NCBI RefSeq assembly: GCF_016464425.1
Contig: NZ_JADDKQ010000007.1
Coordinates: 248,001 to 312,000, forward strand
Origin: Actinotalea solisilvae
GTDB taxonomy: Bacteria; Actinomycetota; Actinomycetes; Actinomycetales; Cellulomonadaceae
Length of the DNA: 64,000 bases
Direction: 5' to 3'
The position numbers and the translations under genes are program-made. A model generated the notes under the pieces. It was not told the DNA's origin, ran no database searches, and saw only the letters and a program-made list of their open reading frames with translations. This document shows positions 51,529 through 60,198 of this stretch, in pieces. Positions within the stretch are counted from its first letter, which is position 1, and the number at the start of each line of letters is the position of its first letter.

Positions 51529-52553
51529 CCGCACCCGGCGTGCTCGCCGAGGTGGTCCGGGGCGACCTCGTCGAGTCCGTCCACCGCGGGCACCTCGTCG
51601 TGCTCGCGCCCGACGGCGGCACGGTGCTCGAGGTGGGCGACGCCGATGCGGTGACGTGGCCGCGCTCGTCGCTCAAGCCGCTCCAGGCGGTCGCGATGCT
51701 GCGCTCCGGCCTCGCCGTGGACGACGAGGGCCTCGCGCTCGCGTGCGCGAGCCACAGCGGGACCGACGCCCACCTCGCCGTCGTGCGGCGCGTGCTCGCG
51801 GGGGCGGGCCTCGACGAGGGCGCGCTGCGCAACACGCCCGACCTCCCGCTCGACGCCGACGCCGCGTGGGCGTGGCGCGCGGCCGGCCACGCGCCGTCGT
51901 CGGTGACCCAGAACTGCTCGGGCAAGCACGCGGCGATGCTCGCGACGTGCGTGGCCGCCGGGTGGGACACCGCGACGTACCTCGACCCGGAGCACCCGCT
52001 CCAGCGTGCGGTGCGCGCGACGGTCGGCGAGCTCACGGGCGTGCCCGTCGCGCACGTCACGGTCGACGGCTGCGGCGCGCCGCTCCTGTCGACGACGGTC
52101 CGCGGTCTCGCGCGCGGCCTCGGTCGGGTCGCCCGCGCGGCGGCCCGCCCCGGTGCCGCGCCCGACGACGCCCTCGCGCGGGTGGGCCGCGCCATGGCCG
52201 CTCACCCCGACCTCGTCGGCGGGCCGGGCCGCGACGTCACGGCCGTCATGCGCGCGGTCCCGGGACTCGTCGCGAAGGACGGCGCCGAGGGCGTCTACGC
52301 GGCCGGGCTGCCGGACGGGTCCGCCGTCGCGTTCAAGGTCGAGGACGGCTCGGGGCGGCCGCGTCCGGCCGTGCTCGTCGCCGCGCTCGCGGTCGCGCTG
52401 CGCGCCGCGGGCTCGCCCGTGCCGGACGCGCTCGCCGCGGCCGGCGCGACGCCCGTGCTCGGCCACGGCCGCCCGGCCGGCGCGGTGCGCACGGCGTTCG
52501 GGGGCGGCACGGCGTCCGCCGGGTCGGGCGCGCCGGAGGCGGTGGACCGGTGA
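51525..52553 (+). CDS. Asparaginase (Asparaginase_II family)
   Basis: 342 residues. Family motifs of the Rhizobium etli-type enzyme: '[11 protein letters not shown]', '[12 protein letters not shown]', '[19 protein letters not shown]' and '[17 protein letters not shown]'. The two Ser-x-x-Lys-like catalytic groups and the Cys of the zinc site (in 'QNCSGKH' and 'DGCGAP') are present. Hydrolyses asparagine to aspartate and ammonia in the cytosol. Overlaps the dtd gene by 4 nt. Confidence 0.93.
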   Translation: MTAPGVLAEVVRGDLVESVHRGHLVVLAPDGGTVLEVGDADAVTWPRSSLKPLQAVAMLRSGLAVDDEGLALACASHSGTDAHLAVVRRVLAGAGLDEGALRNTPDLPLDADAAWAWRAAGHAPSSVTQNCSGKHAAMLATCVAAGWDTATYLDPEHPLQRAVRATVGELTGVPVAHVTVDGCGAPLLSTTVRGLARGLGRVARAAARPGAAPDDALARVGRAMAAHPDLVGGPGRDVTAVMRAVPGLVAKDGAEGVYAAGLPDGSAVAFKVEDGSGRPRPAVLVAALAVALRAAGSPVPDALAAAGATPVLGHGRPAGAVRTAFGGGTASAGSGAPEAVDR

Positions 52554-52975
52554 GGGCTGTCGTGCAGCGGGTGACGCGCGCGTCGGTGACGGTCGCGGGC
52601 GAGGTCGTCGGCGCGATCGACCGGCCGGGCCTCGTGGTCCTCGTCGGGGCGACGCACGACGACGGCCCCGAGCAGGTCGCGCTCGTCGCCCGGAAGGTCG
52701 CCGAGCTGCGCCTCCTGCGGGACGAGCGGTCGGCGGTCGACGCGGGCGCACCCGTCCTGGTCGTCAGCCAGTTCACGCTCTACGCCGACACCCGCAAGGG
52801 GCGCCGGCCCACGTGGAACGCGGCCGCGCCCGGCCCCGTCGCCGAGCCGCTCGTCGACGCGCTGGTGGCCGCGCTGCGCGAGCGCGGGCTCGAGGTGGCC
52901 ACGGGCGTGTTCGGCGCCGACATGGCCGTCGAGCTCGTCAACGACGGGCCCGTGACGATCCTGCTCGACGCCTGA
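52550..52975 (+). CDS. dtd: D-aminoacyl-tRNA deacylase
   Basis: 141 residues, full length. '[23 protein letters not shown]' at the start, the catalytic '[17 protein letters not shown]' and the C-terminal '[23 protein letters not shown]'. The usual Gly-cisPro 'NDGPVT' is intact. Removes D-amino acids (and glycine from tRNA-Ala) to protect translation. Last gene of a four-gene overlapping run. Confidence 0.96.
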   Translation: MRAVVQRVTRASVTVAGEVVGAIDRPGLVVLVGATHDDGPEQVALVARKVAELRLLRDERSAVDAGAPVLVVSQFTLYADTRKGRRPTWNAAAPGPVAEPLVDALVAALRERGLEVATGVFGADMAVELVNDGPVTILLDA

Positions 52976-52994
52976 CCGCGCCGCGCGGGCGCCG

Positions 52995-53936
52995 TCAGGA
53001 CCAGCGCACGCGCTGCTTCGCGCGCCACGCGTCGAGGAAGCCGGGACGGCCGTCGACGGCCATCTCGTCGACGGTCATCTCGTCGCCGCGGTTCCACAGG
53101 CCGAGGTAGAGCGCCGCGGGAGAGCCCGTGACCCGGACGTCCGCGCGGTCGGGCGGCGCGGCGGGGTCGACCAGCGCGGTGACGACGGCCTCGTCGACGT
53201 GCAGCAGCCAGGCAGGTCGGGACCCGGCCCGGCCGCCGTCGACCTCGTCCACCCCCGGCCGGACGAGCACGGTGAACGGCTCGTCCCGGCGGATCCGTGC
53301 CGCGCCCCGCGTGACGAAGCCGCGCAGCAGCTCGTCGAGCCCGTCGAGCGCGACGTCGGGCGTGAGCCCGAGCGCCTCGACGGCCTCGGCCGTGGTCGGC
53401 GTGCGCCCGAGGCGCGCCGCGACGGCGTCGACCGCGTGCACCGTCGTCTCGTGGGTCTGGCGCCGGGCCCAGAAGACCCGCGGCGCCGGGGCCGCGTGGA
53501 GGAAGGTCATGGCCCGGACGTCGTCGGACGCGTCCGCGAGAGCCGCGACGAGGTCGTCCGCGCCGCGCACGAGCCACGCCGTGAGCCCGTCGCGCGGGAC
53601 CTCGCGCAGGTAGGCGGCCTCGCTCGGCAGGAAGCGGCCCTCCGGCGTGCGCCCGCGGTGCCCGAGCACGTGCGACGCCGCCCAGCGGTGCACCATGCCC
53701 TGGTGCGCGACGAGGTCCGCGACGGCCCAGCGCGGGCACGTGGGCACGGCGGCGTCGGGCCCCGCCTCGTCCGCCGCCGCGGCGAGCGCGCGTGCGGCCG
53801 CCGGCACGAGCGCGAGGTACCGCTCGAGCGCGAGCGGCCCGGGCGCGTCGACCCCGGGCGGCGACGGCGGCGTGGCGTGGTGCGCGTCGTGCTGCGGCGC
53901 GCCCCGCCTGCCGCGCGGCTCCCGAGTCGTCGTCAT
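52995..53936 (-). CDS. Maleylpyruvate isomerase family protein (DinB/MDMPI fold)
   Basis: 313 residues from ATG 53936. The mycothiol-dependent maleylpyruvate isomerase N-terminal fold begins near 45: 'ALERYLALVPAAARALAAAADEA', 'VPTCPRWAVADLVAHQGMVHRW' and 'RQTHETTVHAVDAVAARLG', with His residues placed for a metal site. A C-terminal MDMPI_C/SCP2-like domain covers about 215-313. Members are often of unknown substrate and may act as mycothiol-dependent transferases. Convergent with dtd. Confidence 0.85.
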   Translation of the reverse strand: MTTTREPRGRRGAPQHDAHHATPPSPPGVDAPGPLALERYLALVPAAARALAAAADEAGPDAAVPTCPRWAVADLVAHQGMVHRWAASHVLGHRGRTPEGRFLPSEAAYLREVPRDGLTAWLVRGADDLVAALADASDDVRAMTFLHAAPAPRVFWARRQTHETTVHAVDAVAARLGRTPTTAEAVEALGLTPDVALDGLDELLRGFVTRGAARIRRDEPFTVLVRPGVDEVDGGRAGSRPAWLLHVDEAVVTALVDPAAPPDRADVRVTGSPAALYLGLWNRGDEMTVDEMAVDGRPGFLDAWRAKQRVRWS

Positions 53937-54009
53937 CACCCGATCGTGGCACCGGCCCCCGACACGCGCGGTGCCGGGGGCCGGTGGGTCGGCAGGGGTG
54001 GAGCCGGCG

Positions 54010-54867
54010 TCAGCCGTCGAGCCGCGCGAGCTCCTCGGCGCTGAGCTCCAGCTCGGCCGCACGCACCGAGTCGGTGATGCTCTCGGGGCGGCTCGCGCCC
54101 GGGATCGGGATGACGACGTCGGACTTCGCGAGCTCCCACGCGAGGCACACCTGCTGCGGGCTCACGCCGCGCTCCGCCGCGACCTCGGCGAAGGCTGCGT
54201 GGCGGCCGCCCAGGTCCCCGGCGCGCGAGATGCCGCCGAGCGGGCTCCACGGCAGGAAGGCGATGCCGAGCTCCGCGCACAGCTCGAGCTCCGGCTCGCT
54301 GCTGCGGAAGGCCGGCGAGAACTGGTTCTGCACCGACACGAGGCGGCCGCCGAGCACCTCCTGGGCGAGCCGGATCTGCTCGGGGTTCGCGTTCGAGATG
54401 CCGGCGAGGAGGATCTTGCCCTCGTCGAGCAGGTCCCGGATCGCGCCCACGGACTCCTCGTAGGGGACCTCCGGGTCCGGGCGGTGGAACTGGTAGAGGC
54501 CGATCGCCTCGACGTCGAGCCGCTGGAGCGAGGCCTCGCACGCCTTCTTCAGGTAGTCGGCGCCGCCCTGCACGTACCAGGAGCCGTCGCCCGGCCGGCG
54601 GTGGCCGCCCTTGGTCGCGACGAGCACGTCGTCCGGGCCCTTGCCCGCCAGGCGCAGCGCCTTGGCGATGAGGAGCTCGTTGTGCCCGACGTCGGTGGGG
54701 TCGAGGTGGTACGCGTCCGCGGTGTCGATGACGGTCACGCCCGCGTCGAGGGCGGCGTGGATCGTCCGGATCGACCGGGCCTCGTCGGGCCGTCCCTCGA
54801 TGGACATGGGCATGCCGCCCAGGCCGATCGCGCTGACGGAGCGGTCGCCGATGCGACGCTGCTGCAT
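54010..54867 (-). CDS. Aldo-keto reductase
   Basis: 285 residues; GGGAG ribosome site before ATG 54867. AKR barrel with the tetrad: Asp and Tyr in 'VIDTADAYHLDPTDVGHNE', Lys in 'VLVATKGGHRRPG', His in 'LYQFHRPDPEVPYEESV'. Cofactor end 'WELAKSDVVIPIPGASRPESITDSV'. NADPH-dependent reduction of aldehydes or ketones; substrate not readable. Divergent from the macro-domain gene with a 102-bp gap. Confidence 0.93.
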   Translation of the reverse strand: MQQRRIGDRSVSAIGLGGMPMSIEGRPDEARSIRTIHAALDAGVTVIDTADAYHLDPTDVGHNELLIAKALRLAGKGPDDVLVATKGGHRRPGDGSWYVQGGADYLKKACEASLQRLDVEAIGLYQFHRPDPEVPYEESVGAIRDLLDEGKILLAGISNANPEQIRLAQEVLGGRLVSVQNQFSPAFRSSEPELELCAELGIAFLPWSPLGGISRAGDLGGRHAAFAEVAAERGVSPQQVCLAWELAKSDVVIPIPGASRPESITDSVRAAELELSAEELARLDG

Positions 54868-54969
54868 GGGTTCTCCCGGTGCTCGTGGCTGGTGGTGGCC
54901 GTCCCGACCGTCGGGCGTCCTCGCGGGCGCCGGTGGCGGTCGAAGCGATTCGAGTCCGATGGTAGGCCG

Positions 54970-55512
54970 GTGAGCGGACCGCCGCAGCCGATCGTCGTCG
55001 CCGTCCTGGGCGACCTCACGACGCAGGACGTCGACGTCGTGGTCAACGCCGCGAACTCGTCGCTCCTGGGCGGCGGCGGGGTCGACGGCGCGATCCACGC
55101 CGCGGCCGGCCCGGCGCTCCTCGCCGAGTGCCGCGAGCTGCGGCGCACGCGGCTGCCCGACGGCCTGCCCGTCGGCGACGCCGTCGCGACCGGCGCGGGG
55201 GAGCTGCGCGCGCGCTGGGTGGTGCACACCGTGGGGCCGAACCGCCACGCGGGGCAGGCCGAGCCGGCGCTCCTCGCGTCGTGCTTCACGCGCTCGCTCG
55301 ACGTCGCCGCGGACCTGGGTGCGCGTTCGGTCGCCTTTCCCGCCGTGAGCGCGGGCGTCTACGGGTGGGCGGCGGACGACGTCGCCCGCGTGGCCGTCGC
55401 AGCGGTGCGCGCCTGGTGCGCGGCCCACGGCGGGTCGAGCGTGGCCGAGGTGCGGTTCGTCCTCTTCTCGCCGCCCCTGCTCGCCGCGTTCGAGGCGCAG
55501 CTCGGCTCCTGA
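54970..55512 (+). CDS. Macro domain protein (O-acetyl-ADP-ribose deacetylase-like)
   Basis: 180 residues from GTG 54970. YmdB/MacroD-like: 'LGDLTTQDVDVVVNAANSSLLGGGGVDGAIHAAAG' with the catalytic-loop Asn and Asp, 'GDAVATGAGELRARWVVHTVGP' and 'SVAFPAVSAGVYGWAADDVARVAV'. Removes ADP-ribose from protein ester links or hydrolyses O-acetyl-ADP-ribose. No ADP-ribosyltransferase such as DarT is adjacent, so this is not a toxin-antitoxin pair on present evidence. Confidence 0.92.
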   Translation: MSGPPQPIVVAVLGDLTTQDVDVVVNAANSSLLGGGGVDGAIHAAAGPALLAECRELRRTRLPDGLPVGDAVATGAGELRARWVVHTVGPNRHAGQAEPALLASCFTRSLDVAADLGARSVAFPAVSAGVYGWAADDVARVAVAAVRAWCAAHGGSSVAEVRFVLFSPPLLAAFEAQLGS

Positions 55513-55528
55513 GGCGCTCCGGGCCGGG

Positions 55529-56401
55529 TCACGGCCGTCCGAGGTGCTCCTGCAGGCCGAACATCGCGGCGAGCACGCGGGTGACGCCGTTGGCCGTGTG
55601 CGGCGGCGCGACGAAGCGCGCGACGGCGGCGAGGTCCGGGTGCGCGCCGGCCATGGCGAAGGAGATCCCGGAGGCCTGGAGCATCTCGACGTCGTTGAGG
55701 TGGTCGCCGAAGGCCGCGGTCTGCGCGGGGTCGACGCCGAGCGCGGCCTGCGTGCGCCGCAGCGCGACGCCCTTGTCGGTGTCCCGGGCCATGACGTCGA
55801 CCCAGTGCGTCCCGGAGAGCACCACCGTGTGCTCGGGCGCGAGCGGGAGCAGCGCGGGGTGGACGCGGTCGGCGACCTGGACCTCGTGGTGGACGGCGAC
55901 CTTGAGGGCGTCGTCCGCGACGGCGAGCAGGTCCTCGACGCGCTCGAGGCGCGCGTAGTAGCGGCCGACCGTCCCGAGGAAGGCGTCGTCGTGCCGCTCG
56001 ACGTAGGCGCCGCGCACGCCGGAGAGCACGGTGCCGACGGGCTCGCCGTCCGCCGCGAGGGCCCGGACCGCCTCGACCGCGCGCACGACGGCGTCGCGCG
56101 CGACCAGGCTCGTGCTCACGCGGGACCCGTGGTGGACGACGTTCGCGCCGTTCTCGGCGATGAGCACCATGCGCCCGGCCCGCTCGCCGAACATCTGCTC
56201 GAGAGTCTGGAGCTGGCGACCGCTCGCGGCGCACATCACGACGCCGCGGCGCTCGAGCGCGTCCGCGACGGGCCAGAACGACGCGTGCACCTCGTGGTCA
56301 GCGTCGAGCAGCGTGCCGTCCATGTCGAGGGCGACGAGCCGCACGGCCGCCGCCTCGGCGGCGCTCGGGAGGTCGGTGAGGTCCGGGTCGCGAGCGGTCA
56401 T
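55529..56401 (-). CDS. Cof-type HAD-IIB phosphatase
   Basis: 290 residues. HAD motif I 'LVALDMDGTLLDADHE' (both Asp present), motif II 'CAASGRQ', a IIB cap, motif III Lys in 'DTDKGVALRR', motif IV 'AFGDHLNDVEML'. Dephosphorylates a sugar phosphate, FMN or pyridoxal phosphate; members are promiscuous. Convergent with the macro gene and divergent from tetR. Confidence 0.93.
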   Translation of the reverse strand: MTARDPDLTDLPSAAEAAAVRLVALDMDGTLLDADHEVHASFWPVADALERRGVVMCAASGRQLQTLEQMFGERAGRMVLIAENGANVVHHGSRVSTSLVARDAVVRAVEAVRALAADGEPVGTVLSGVRGAYVERHDDAFLGTVGRYYARLERVEDLLAVADDALKVAVHHEVQVADRVHPALLPLAPEHTVVLSGTHWVDVMARDTDKGVALRRTQAALGVDPAQTAAFGDHLNDVEMLQASGISFAMAGAHPDLAAVARFVAPPHTANGVTRVLAAMFGLQEHLGRP

Positions 56402-56440
56402 GGGCCCAGTGTCCCGTGAGCGCGCGGTGGGGCTGCCACC

Positions 56441-56463
56441 AGCACGAACGGTCGTGCTATTTT
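56441..56463 (+). promoter_or_regulatory. tetR promoter with overlapping operator
   Basis: Palindrome AGCACGA-ACGG-TCGTGCT (56441-56458). Its last base is the first base of the -10 box TATTTT (56458-56463), which is 6 nt before ATG 56470. A bound dimer would cover the -10, fitting autorepression. Confidence 0.7.
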
Positions 56464-56469
56464 CCGCGC

Positions 56470-57120
56470 ATGGCGAAGGGCGAGCGGACGCGCGAGGTGA
56501 TCCTCCAGCAGGGGATCGCGCTCGCCTACCGGGTGGGTCTCGAGGGGCTGACGATCGGCGCGCTCGCGGCCGACGTCGAGATGTCCAAGAGCGGCATGTA
56601 CGCGCACTTCGGCTCCAAGCAGGCGCTGCAGATGGCCGTGCTCGACGCGGCCGCGGCGGACTTCGCCCAGGCCGTCGTCGTGCCGGCGCTGAGCGAGCCC
56701 CGCGGCGAGCCGCGGGTGCGTGCCCTCGTCGACGCGTGGCTCGAGTGCGGCCGCACCCGGCGGCCGGGCGGCTGCCTGTTCGTCAAGGCGAGCACCGAGA
56801 TGGACGAGCGGCCGGGACCGGTGCGCGACCGCCTCGTCGAGCTGCACGAGGAGCTCGACCGCTCGCTCGCGCGCGTCTTCGCCGGCGGCGTGGCCGACGG
56901 CCAGTTCCGGCCCGACGCCGACCCGGACCAGTTCGCCGCCGACCTCTACGGCGTGATGCTCGGCGTCTACCACCGGCACCGCCTGCTCGCCGACCCCCGC
57001 GCGCACGAGCGCGCCCGCGCCGCCGTCGACGCCCTGCTCGACGCGGCGCGCCTCCGTCCGGCCGGCGCGCAGCCGTCCGACGGCCCCGCACCCGTCCGTC
57101 CTCTCGAGGTGACCGCATGA
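56470..57120 (+). CDS. TetR-family repressor
   Basis: 216 residues. DNA-binding head 'TREVILQQGIALAYRVGLEGLTIGALAADVEMSKSGMYAHFGSKQALQMAVLDAA' (about 7-60) and a TetR_C ligand domain with 'RRPGGCLFVKASTEMDERPGPVRDRL'. Leaderless start at ATG 56470. It overlaps a hydrolase gene by 4 nt, so it most likely represses that gene and itself; the ligand may be a fatty acyl compound, as in many TetR-hydrolase pairs. Confidence 0.93.
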   Translation: MAKGERTREVILQQGIALAYRVGLEGLTIGALAADVEMSKSGMYAHFGSKQALQMAVLDAAAADFAQAVVVPALSEPRGEPRVRALVDAWLECGRTRRPGGCLFVKASTEMDERPGPVRDRLVELHEELDRSLARVFAGGVADGQFRPDADPDQFAADLYGVMLGVYHRHRLLADPRAHERARAAVDALLDAARLRPAGAQPSDGPAPVRPLEVTA

Positions 57121-58055
57121 CCGCTCCGCGCCCGACCCCGTCCCTGAGCCGCCGCTGGCGGCGCACGCGTCGCCGCGCGACCGCGGCCGCGGGGCTCGCC
57201 GCCGCGCGGGCCCGGCTGCGGACGCTCGAGGTCGTCGCCCCCGCGGCGGCCGACCGCCTCGCGCTCGACCTGTGGTGCACGCTGCCGCCCGTGCCGCGCC
57301 GGCAGGACGCCCGGCCCGCAGCCGACGTCGTGCCGAGCACCCTGCACCGGGTGCCGGTGCCGCGCGGCGGCGCCGCGGTCGCCGAGGTCTGGGGGGACGC
57401 GAGCGGTCCGGTCGTCTACCTCGTGCACGGCTGGGGCGGCTGGCGCGGCCAGCTCGGCGCGTTCGTCGCGCCGCTCGTCGAAACGGGCCACCGCGTCGTC
57501 GCGATCGACGCGCCGGGCCACGGCGACGCCGACGCGGGGTTCCTCGGGCCGCGCCGCGGCACCGTGATGGAGTTCATCGAGGCGCTCGAGGCGACCGTCG
57601 AGGTCTTCGGGCCGGCCGACGGCGTCGTCGCGCACTCCATGGGGACGACCGTCGTCGGGCAGGCGCTCGTCGGCGGGCTGCGGCCCGCGCGCCTCGTGCT
57701 CGTCGCGCCCAACCACGAGTTCGGGGACATCGTCGACCACTTCGCCCGCGTGCTCGGGCTGCGGGGCCGCACGCGCGACCACCTGCGCGCGACGCTCGAG
57801 GAGATCACGGGGCGGACCATGGGGGACTTCGACCTCGCGCCGCTCGGCGCCCGCGTCGACGCGCCGCCCACGCTCGTGGTGCACGACGAGGACGACGCCG
57901 AGACGCCCTACCGCGTCGCGACCGGGCTCGTCGAGGCCTGGCCGGACGCCCGCCTCGTGACGACGCGCGGCCTCGGGCACCACCGGGTGCTCCGTGCGCC
58001 CGTGACGGTCGACGCCGCCGTCGCGCACCTGCTCGGCCGGGTGCCCGCGAGCTGA
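57117..58055 (+). CDS. Alpha/beta hydrolase
   Basis: 312 residues. An Arg-rich head (about 10-25, 'RRWRRTRRRATAAAG'), then an alpha/beta hydrolase fold: 'VVYLVHGWGGWRGQL', nucleophile Ser in 'VAHSMGTT', acid in 'LVVHDEDDAETPYR' and His in 'GLGHHRVL'. The full triad is present, unlike the hydrolase at 44022. Probably an esterase or lipase-like enzyme under control of the TetR protein it is coupled to. Confidence 0.9.
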   Translation: MTAPRPTPSLSRRWRRTRRRATAAAGLAAARARLRTLEVVAPAAADRLALDLWCTLPPVPRRQDARPAADVVPSTLHRVPVPRGGAAVAEVWGDASGPVVYLVHGWGGWRGQLGAFVAPLVETGHRVVAIDAPGHGDADAGFLGPRRGTVMEFIEALEATVEVFGPADGVVAHSMGTTVVGQALVGGLRPARLVLVAPNHEFGDIVDHFARVLGLRGRTRDHLRATLEEITGRTMGDFDLAPLGARVDAPPTLVVHDEDDAETPYRVATGLVEAWPDARLVTTRGLGHHRVLRAPVTVDAAVAHLLGRVPAS

Positions 58056-58091
58056 GCGGCGCGGGCGCCGCCGTCGCGCGGGCCGCGCGGG

Positions 58092-58757
58092 TCAGACGAG
58101 CCCGGCGTCGTGCGCGAGGAGCGCGACCTGCGTGCGGTTGGACAGGCCCACGACCTCGAGCACGCGCGACACGTGGGCCTTCACGGTCGCGACGCTCACG
58201 TGGAGCTCCGCCGCGATCTCGGCGTTCGACCGCCCCTGGCCGAGCGCGCGGACGACGTCGCGCTCACGGTCGCTGAGGCCAGCGAGGCGCTCGGCCGCCG
58301 CGCCCGCGACCAGGCTGCGGTCCACGGCGGCGTCGATGAGACGGCGGGTCACGGACGGCGAGACGATCGGCTCGCCGGCGGCGACGCGCAGGATCGCGTC
58401 GACGATCCGGGCAGGTGGGGTGTCCTTGAGGAGGAACCCCGCGGCCCCCGCGCGCAGCGCGCCGAGGACCTCGGCGTCGGCGTCGAAGGTGGTCAGGGCG
58501 ATCACCTCCGGTGGGTCGGTCCGGGCGCGGACCAGGGCGGTCGCGCGGACGCCGTCCAGCCGGGGCATGCGCAGGTCCATGAGCACGACGTCGACGACGT
58601 GCCGGTCGAGCGCCTCGCGCACCTCGGCGCCGTCGGACGCCTCCGCCACGACGGTCAGGTCCTCGCGGCCGCCGAGCATCATCGCGAGGCCGGCGCGGAC
58701 CAGGGCGTCGTCGTCGACGACGAGGACGCGGACGGGGGTGCGCGCGGGACCGCTCAC
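58092..58757 (-). CDS. LuxR/NarL-type response regulator
   Basis: 221 residues from GTG 58757. Receiver with D15/D16 pocket, phospho-acceptor D61 ('VVLMDLRMPRLDG') and Lys in 'FLLKDTPPARI'. LuxR helix-turn-helix near 155-210 ('LSDRERDVVRALGQGRSNAEIAAELHVSVATVKAHVSRVLEVVGLSNR'). Overlaps the kinase gene by 4 nt. The triple palindrome at 60070-60123, upstream of the kinase, is the obvious candidate binding site. Confidence 0.95.
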   Translation of the reverse strand: MSGPARTPVRVLVVDDDALVRAGLAMMLGGREDLTVVAEASDGAEVREALDRHVVDVVLMDLRMPRLDGVRATALVRARTDPPEVIALTTFDADAEVLGALRAGAAGFLLKDTPPARIVDAILRVAAGEPIVSPSVTRRLIDAAVDRSLVAGAAAERLAGLSDRERDVVRALGQGRSNAEIAAELHVSVATVKAHVSRVLEVVGLSNRTQVALLAHDAGLV

Positions 58758-60031
58758 GGCTGCCAGGGTAGCCACGCGTGCAGACGGAACACGGGCGTCG
58801 GACGGGCGGCGTGCGCGCCCTCGGCGGCGCCCGCTACCGCGGTGCCGTGCTCGAGGCGGCCGCCGACGGTGCCGTGCTCGAGACGGCCGCCGACCGCGCC
58901 GACGCGCTCGGCGAGACCGACGAGCCCGGCGTGACCGGGCGCGCCGCCCCGCAGGACGGGGCCGGGCAGGTGGTTCGTCACCTCGACGGTGAGGCCGGAG
59001 CGCGGGCCGCCCGCGAGCCGCACGACGACGCGCTGGCCCGGCGCGTGCCGGCGCGCGTTGGTCAGGCCCTCCTGCACGACGCGATAGGCGGTGCGCGAGA
59101 CCAGGGGCGCGGGCCCGTCGGCCGGGGTGGCGACGGAGCCGGTGCGGACCACGTCGACCTCCTGACCGGCGGCGCGGACCTCGCCGACGAGGGTCTCGAG
59201 CGCCGCGAGGTCCGACGCCCCGCCCGTGTGCTGTCCCCCACCGTCGTCGGGCCCCTCGCTCCGGAGGACGCCGACCACCTCGCGGAGCTCGTCGAGCGCG
59301 CGGCTCACGCCCGCGCGGACGACGCCGGCCGCCGTCGTCCGCTCCTCGGGCGTCGCGTCGGGGCGGGCCTCCAGTGCGCCCGCGTAGGTCGCGACGAGCG
59401 ACAGCCGGTGCGCGAGGGAGTCGTGCATCTCTCGCGCGATGCGGAGGCGCTCGAGAGTGCGCGCCTCCCGCACGGCGCGGTCGCGGTCCTGCTCGGCGCG
59501 CCGCGCGCGCTCGGCGTACGCCGCGACGACGTCGGCCCGTGCCCGCGCGAGCGCGCCCCAGCCGAGCAGCGCGGCGTGCGTCACGACGACGAGGGCGACC
59601 CACCAGCCGAGGGGCAGTCCCGGGACCGGGCGCCACGCGCCGCGCAGCACGTGCGCCGTGGCCCCGACGACGGCGAGCGCGAGGGCGGGCCGGGCCCGGC
59701 CGGTCCGGGCGGTGTGCAGGACGGCGAACGTCGCGGTCGGTGTCGCGAGCGGCGAGACGCCCGCCGCGACCGCGAGCGCGACGGCGACCGGTCCCGAGCG
59801 CCGCCCGCGGAGACCGGGGACGAGCGCGAGGCAGGCGGCCCCGAGCGCGACGTCGAGGGCGAGGGGGAGGGTGGACGGCCGTCCGTCGAGCTCGCCCACG
59901 AGGACGAGGGCCGTGAGCCCGGTGAGGGCCGCGACCGTGATCACCGTCCCGGCGCGCGTGGCGAGACCCCAGCGCTCGCCCGCCGCCGCGGCCGCGCGGC
60001 GGCGGCCGGCCGTCGGTCGGGACTCCGTCAC
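58754..60031 (-). CDS. Histidine kinase (HisKA_3 class)
   Basis: 425 residues from GTG 60031 (7 nt after TACGCT, leaderless). Four or five membrane helices (about 25-160), coiled coil, then HisKA_3 with His203 in 'LRIAREMHDSLAHRLSLVATYAGALE', and an HATPase_c domain ('VVQEGLTNARRHAPG', 'GLVGLAERVGAVGGRLEHG'). A 27-bp direct duplication (58841-58894) doubles the nine residues VGGRLEHGT just after the G2 region. Phosphorylates the LuxR regulator encoded downstream. Membrane-integral sensing with no large extracellular domain. Confidence 0.93.
   Translation of the reverse strand: MTESRPTAGRRRAAAAAGERWGLATRAGTVITVAALTGLTALVLVGELDGRPSTLPLALDVALGAACLALVPGLRGRRSGPVAVALAVAAGVSPLATPTATFAVLHTARTGRARPALALAVVGATAHVLRGAWRPVPGLPLGWWVALVVVTHAALLGWGALARARADVVAAYAERARRAEQDRDRAVREARTLERLRIAREMHDSLAHRLSLVATYAGALEARPDATPEERTTAAGVVRAGVSRALDELREVVGVLRSEGPDDGGGQHTGGASDLAALETLVGEVRAAGQEVDVVRTGSVATPADGPAPLVSRTAYRVVQEGLTNARRHAPGQRVVVRLAGGPRSGLTVEVTNHLPGPVLRGGAPGHAGLVGLAERVGAVGGRLEHGTVGGRLEHGTAVAGAAEGAHAARPTPVFRLHAWLPWQP
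58841..58894. repeat. Tandem 27-bp duplication inside the kinase gene
   Basis: Two adjacent 27-bp units starting GGTGCCGTGCTCGAG, differing at one base (G/A at unit position 16). In frame, adding nine residues to the ATPase domain. Confidence 0.85.
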
Positions 60032-60038
60032 CCGCCTC

Positions 60039-60044
60039 AGCGTA
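60039..60044 (-). promoter_or_regulatory. -10 box of the leaderless kinase-regulator operon
   Basis: TACGCT on the minus strand, 7 nt before GTG 60031. The nearest operator-like palindrome is 25 bp further upstream. Confidence 0.5.
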
Positions 60045-60069
60045 GGAGCGGACCTCGCGCCGTCGCACC

Positions 60070-60123
60070 GACCGCGGTCGACAGTCGCACCGACCGAGGT
60101 CGACCGGCGGTCCGACCGAGGTC
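60070..60123. promoter_or_regulatory. Three 10-bp palindromes exactly 22 bp apart
   Basis: GACCGCGGTC (60070-60079), GACCGAGGTC (60092-60101) and GACCGAGGTC (60114-60123), centre to centre 22 bp. They lie between the divergent kinase operon and the esterase gene, just upstream of the kinase -35 position. Spacing of about two helical turns puts all on one face of DNA. Confidence 0.75.
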
Positions 60124-60198
60124 CGGGCACGGTGGCCGACCGCCCGATGGCGCCTGCCGCGTCCGCGGGGACGGTGGAGCCTCGACCGAGGAGGAGCC

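Noticed and set aside
54970..55512. Macro domain as a DarG-type antitoxin
   Set aside because: No DarT-like ADP-ribosyltransferase adjoins it; its neighbours are an aldo-keto reductase and a Cof phosphatase.
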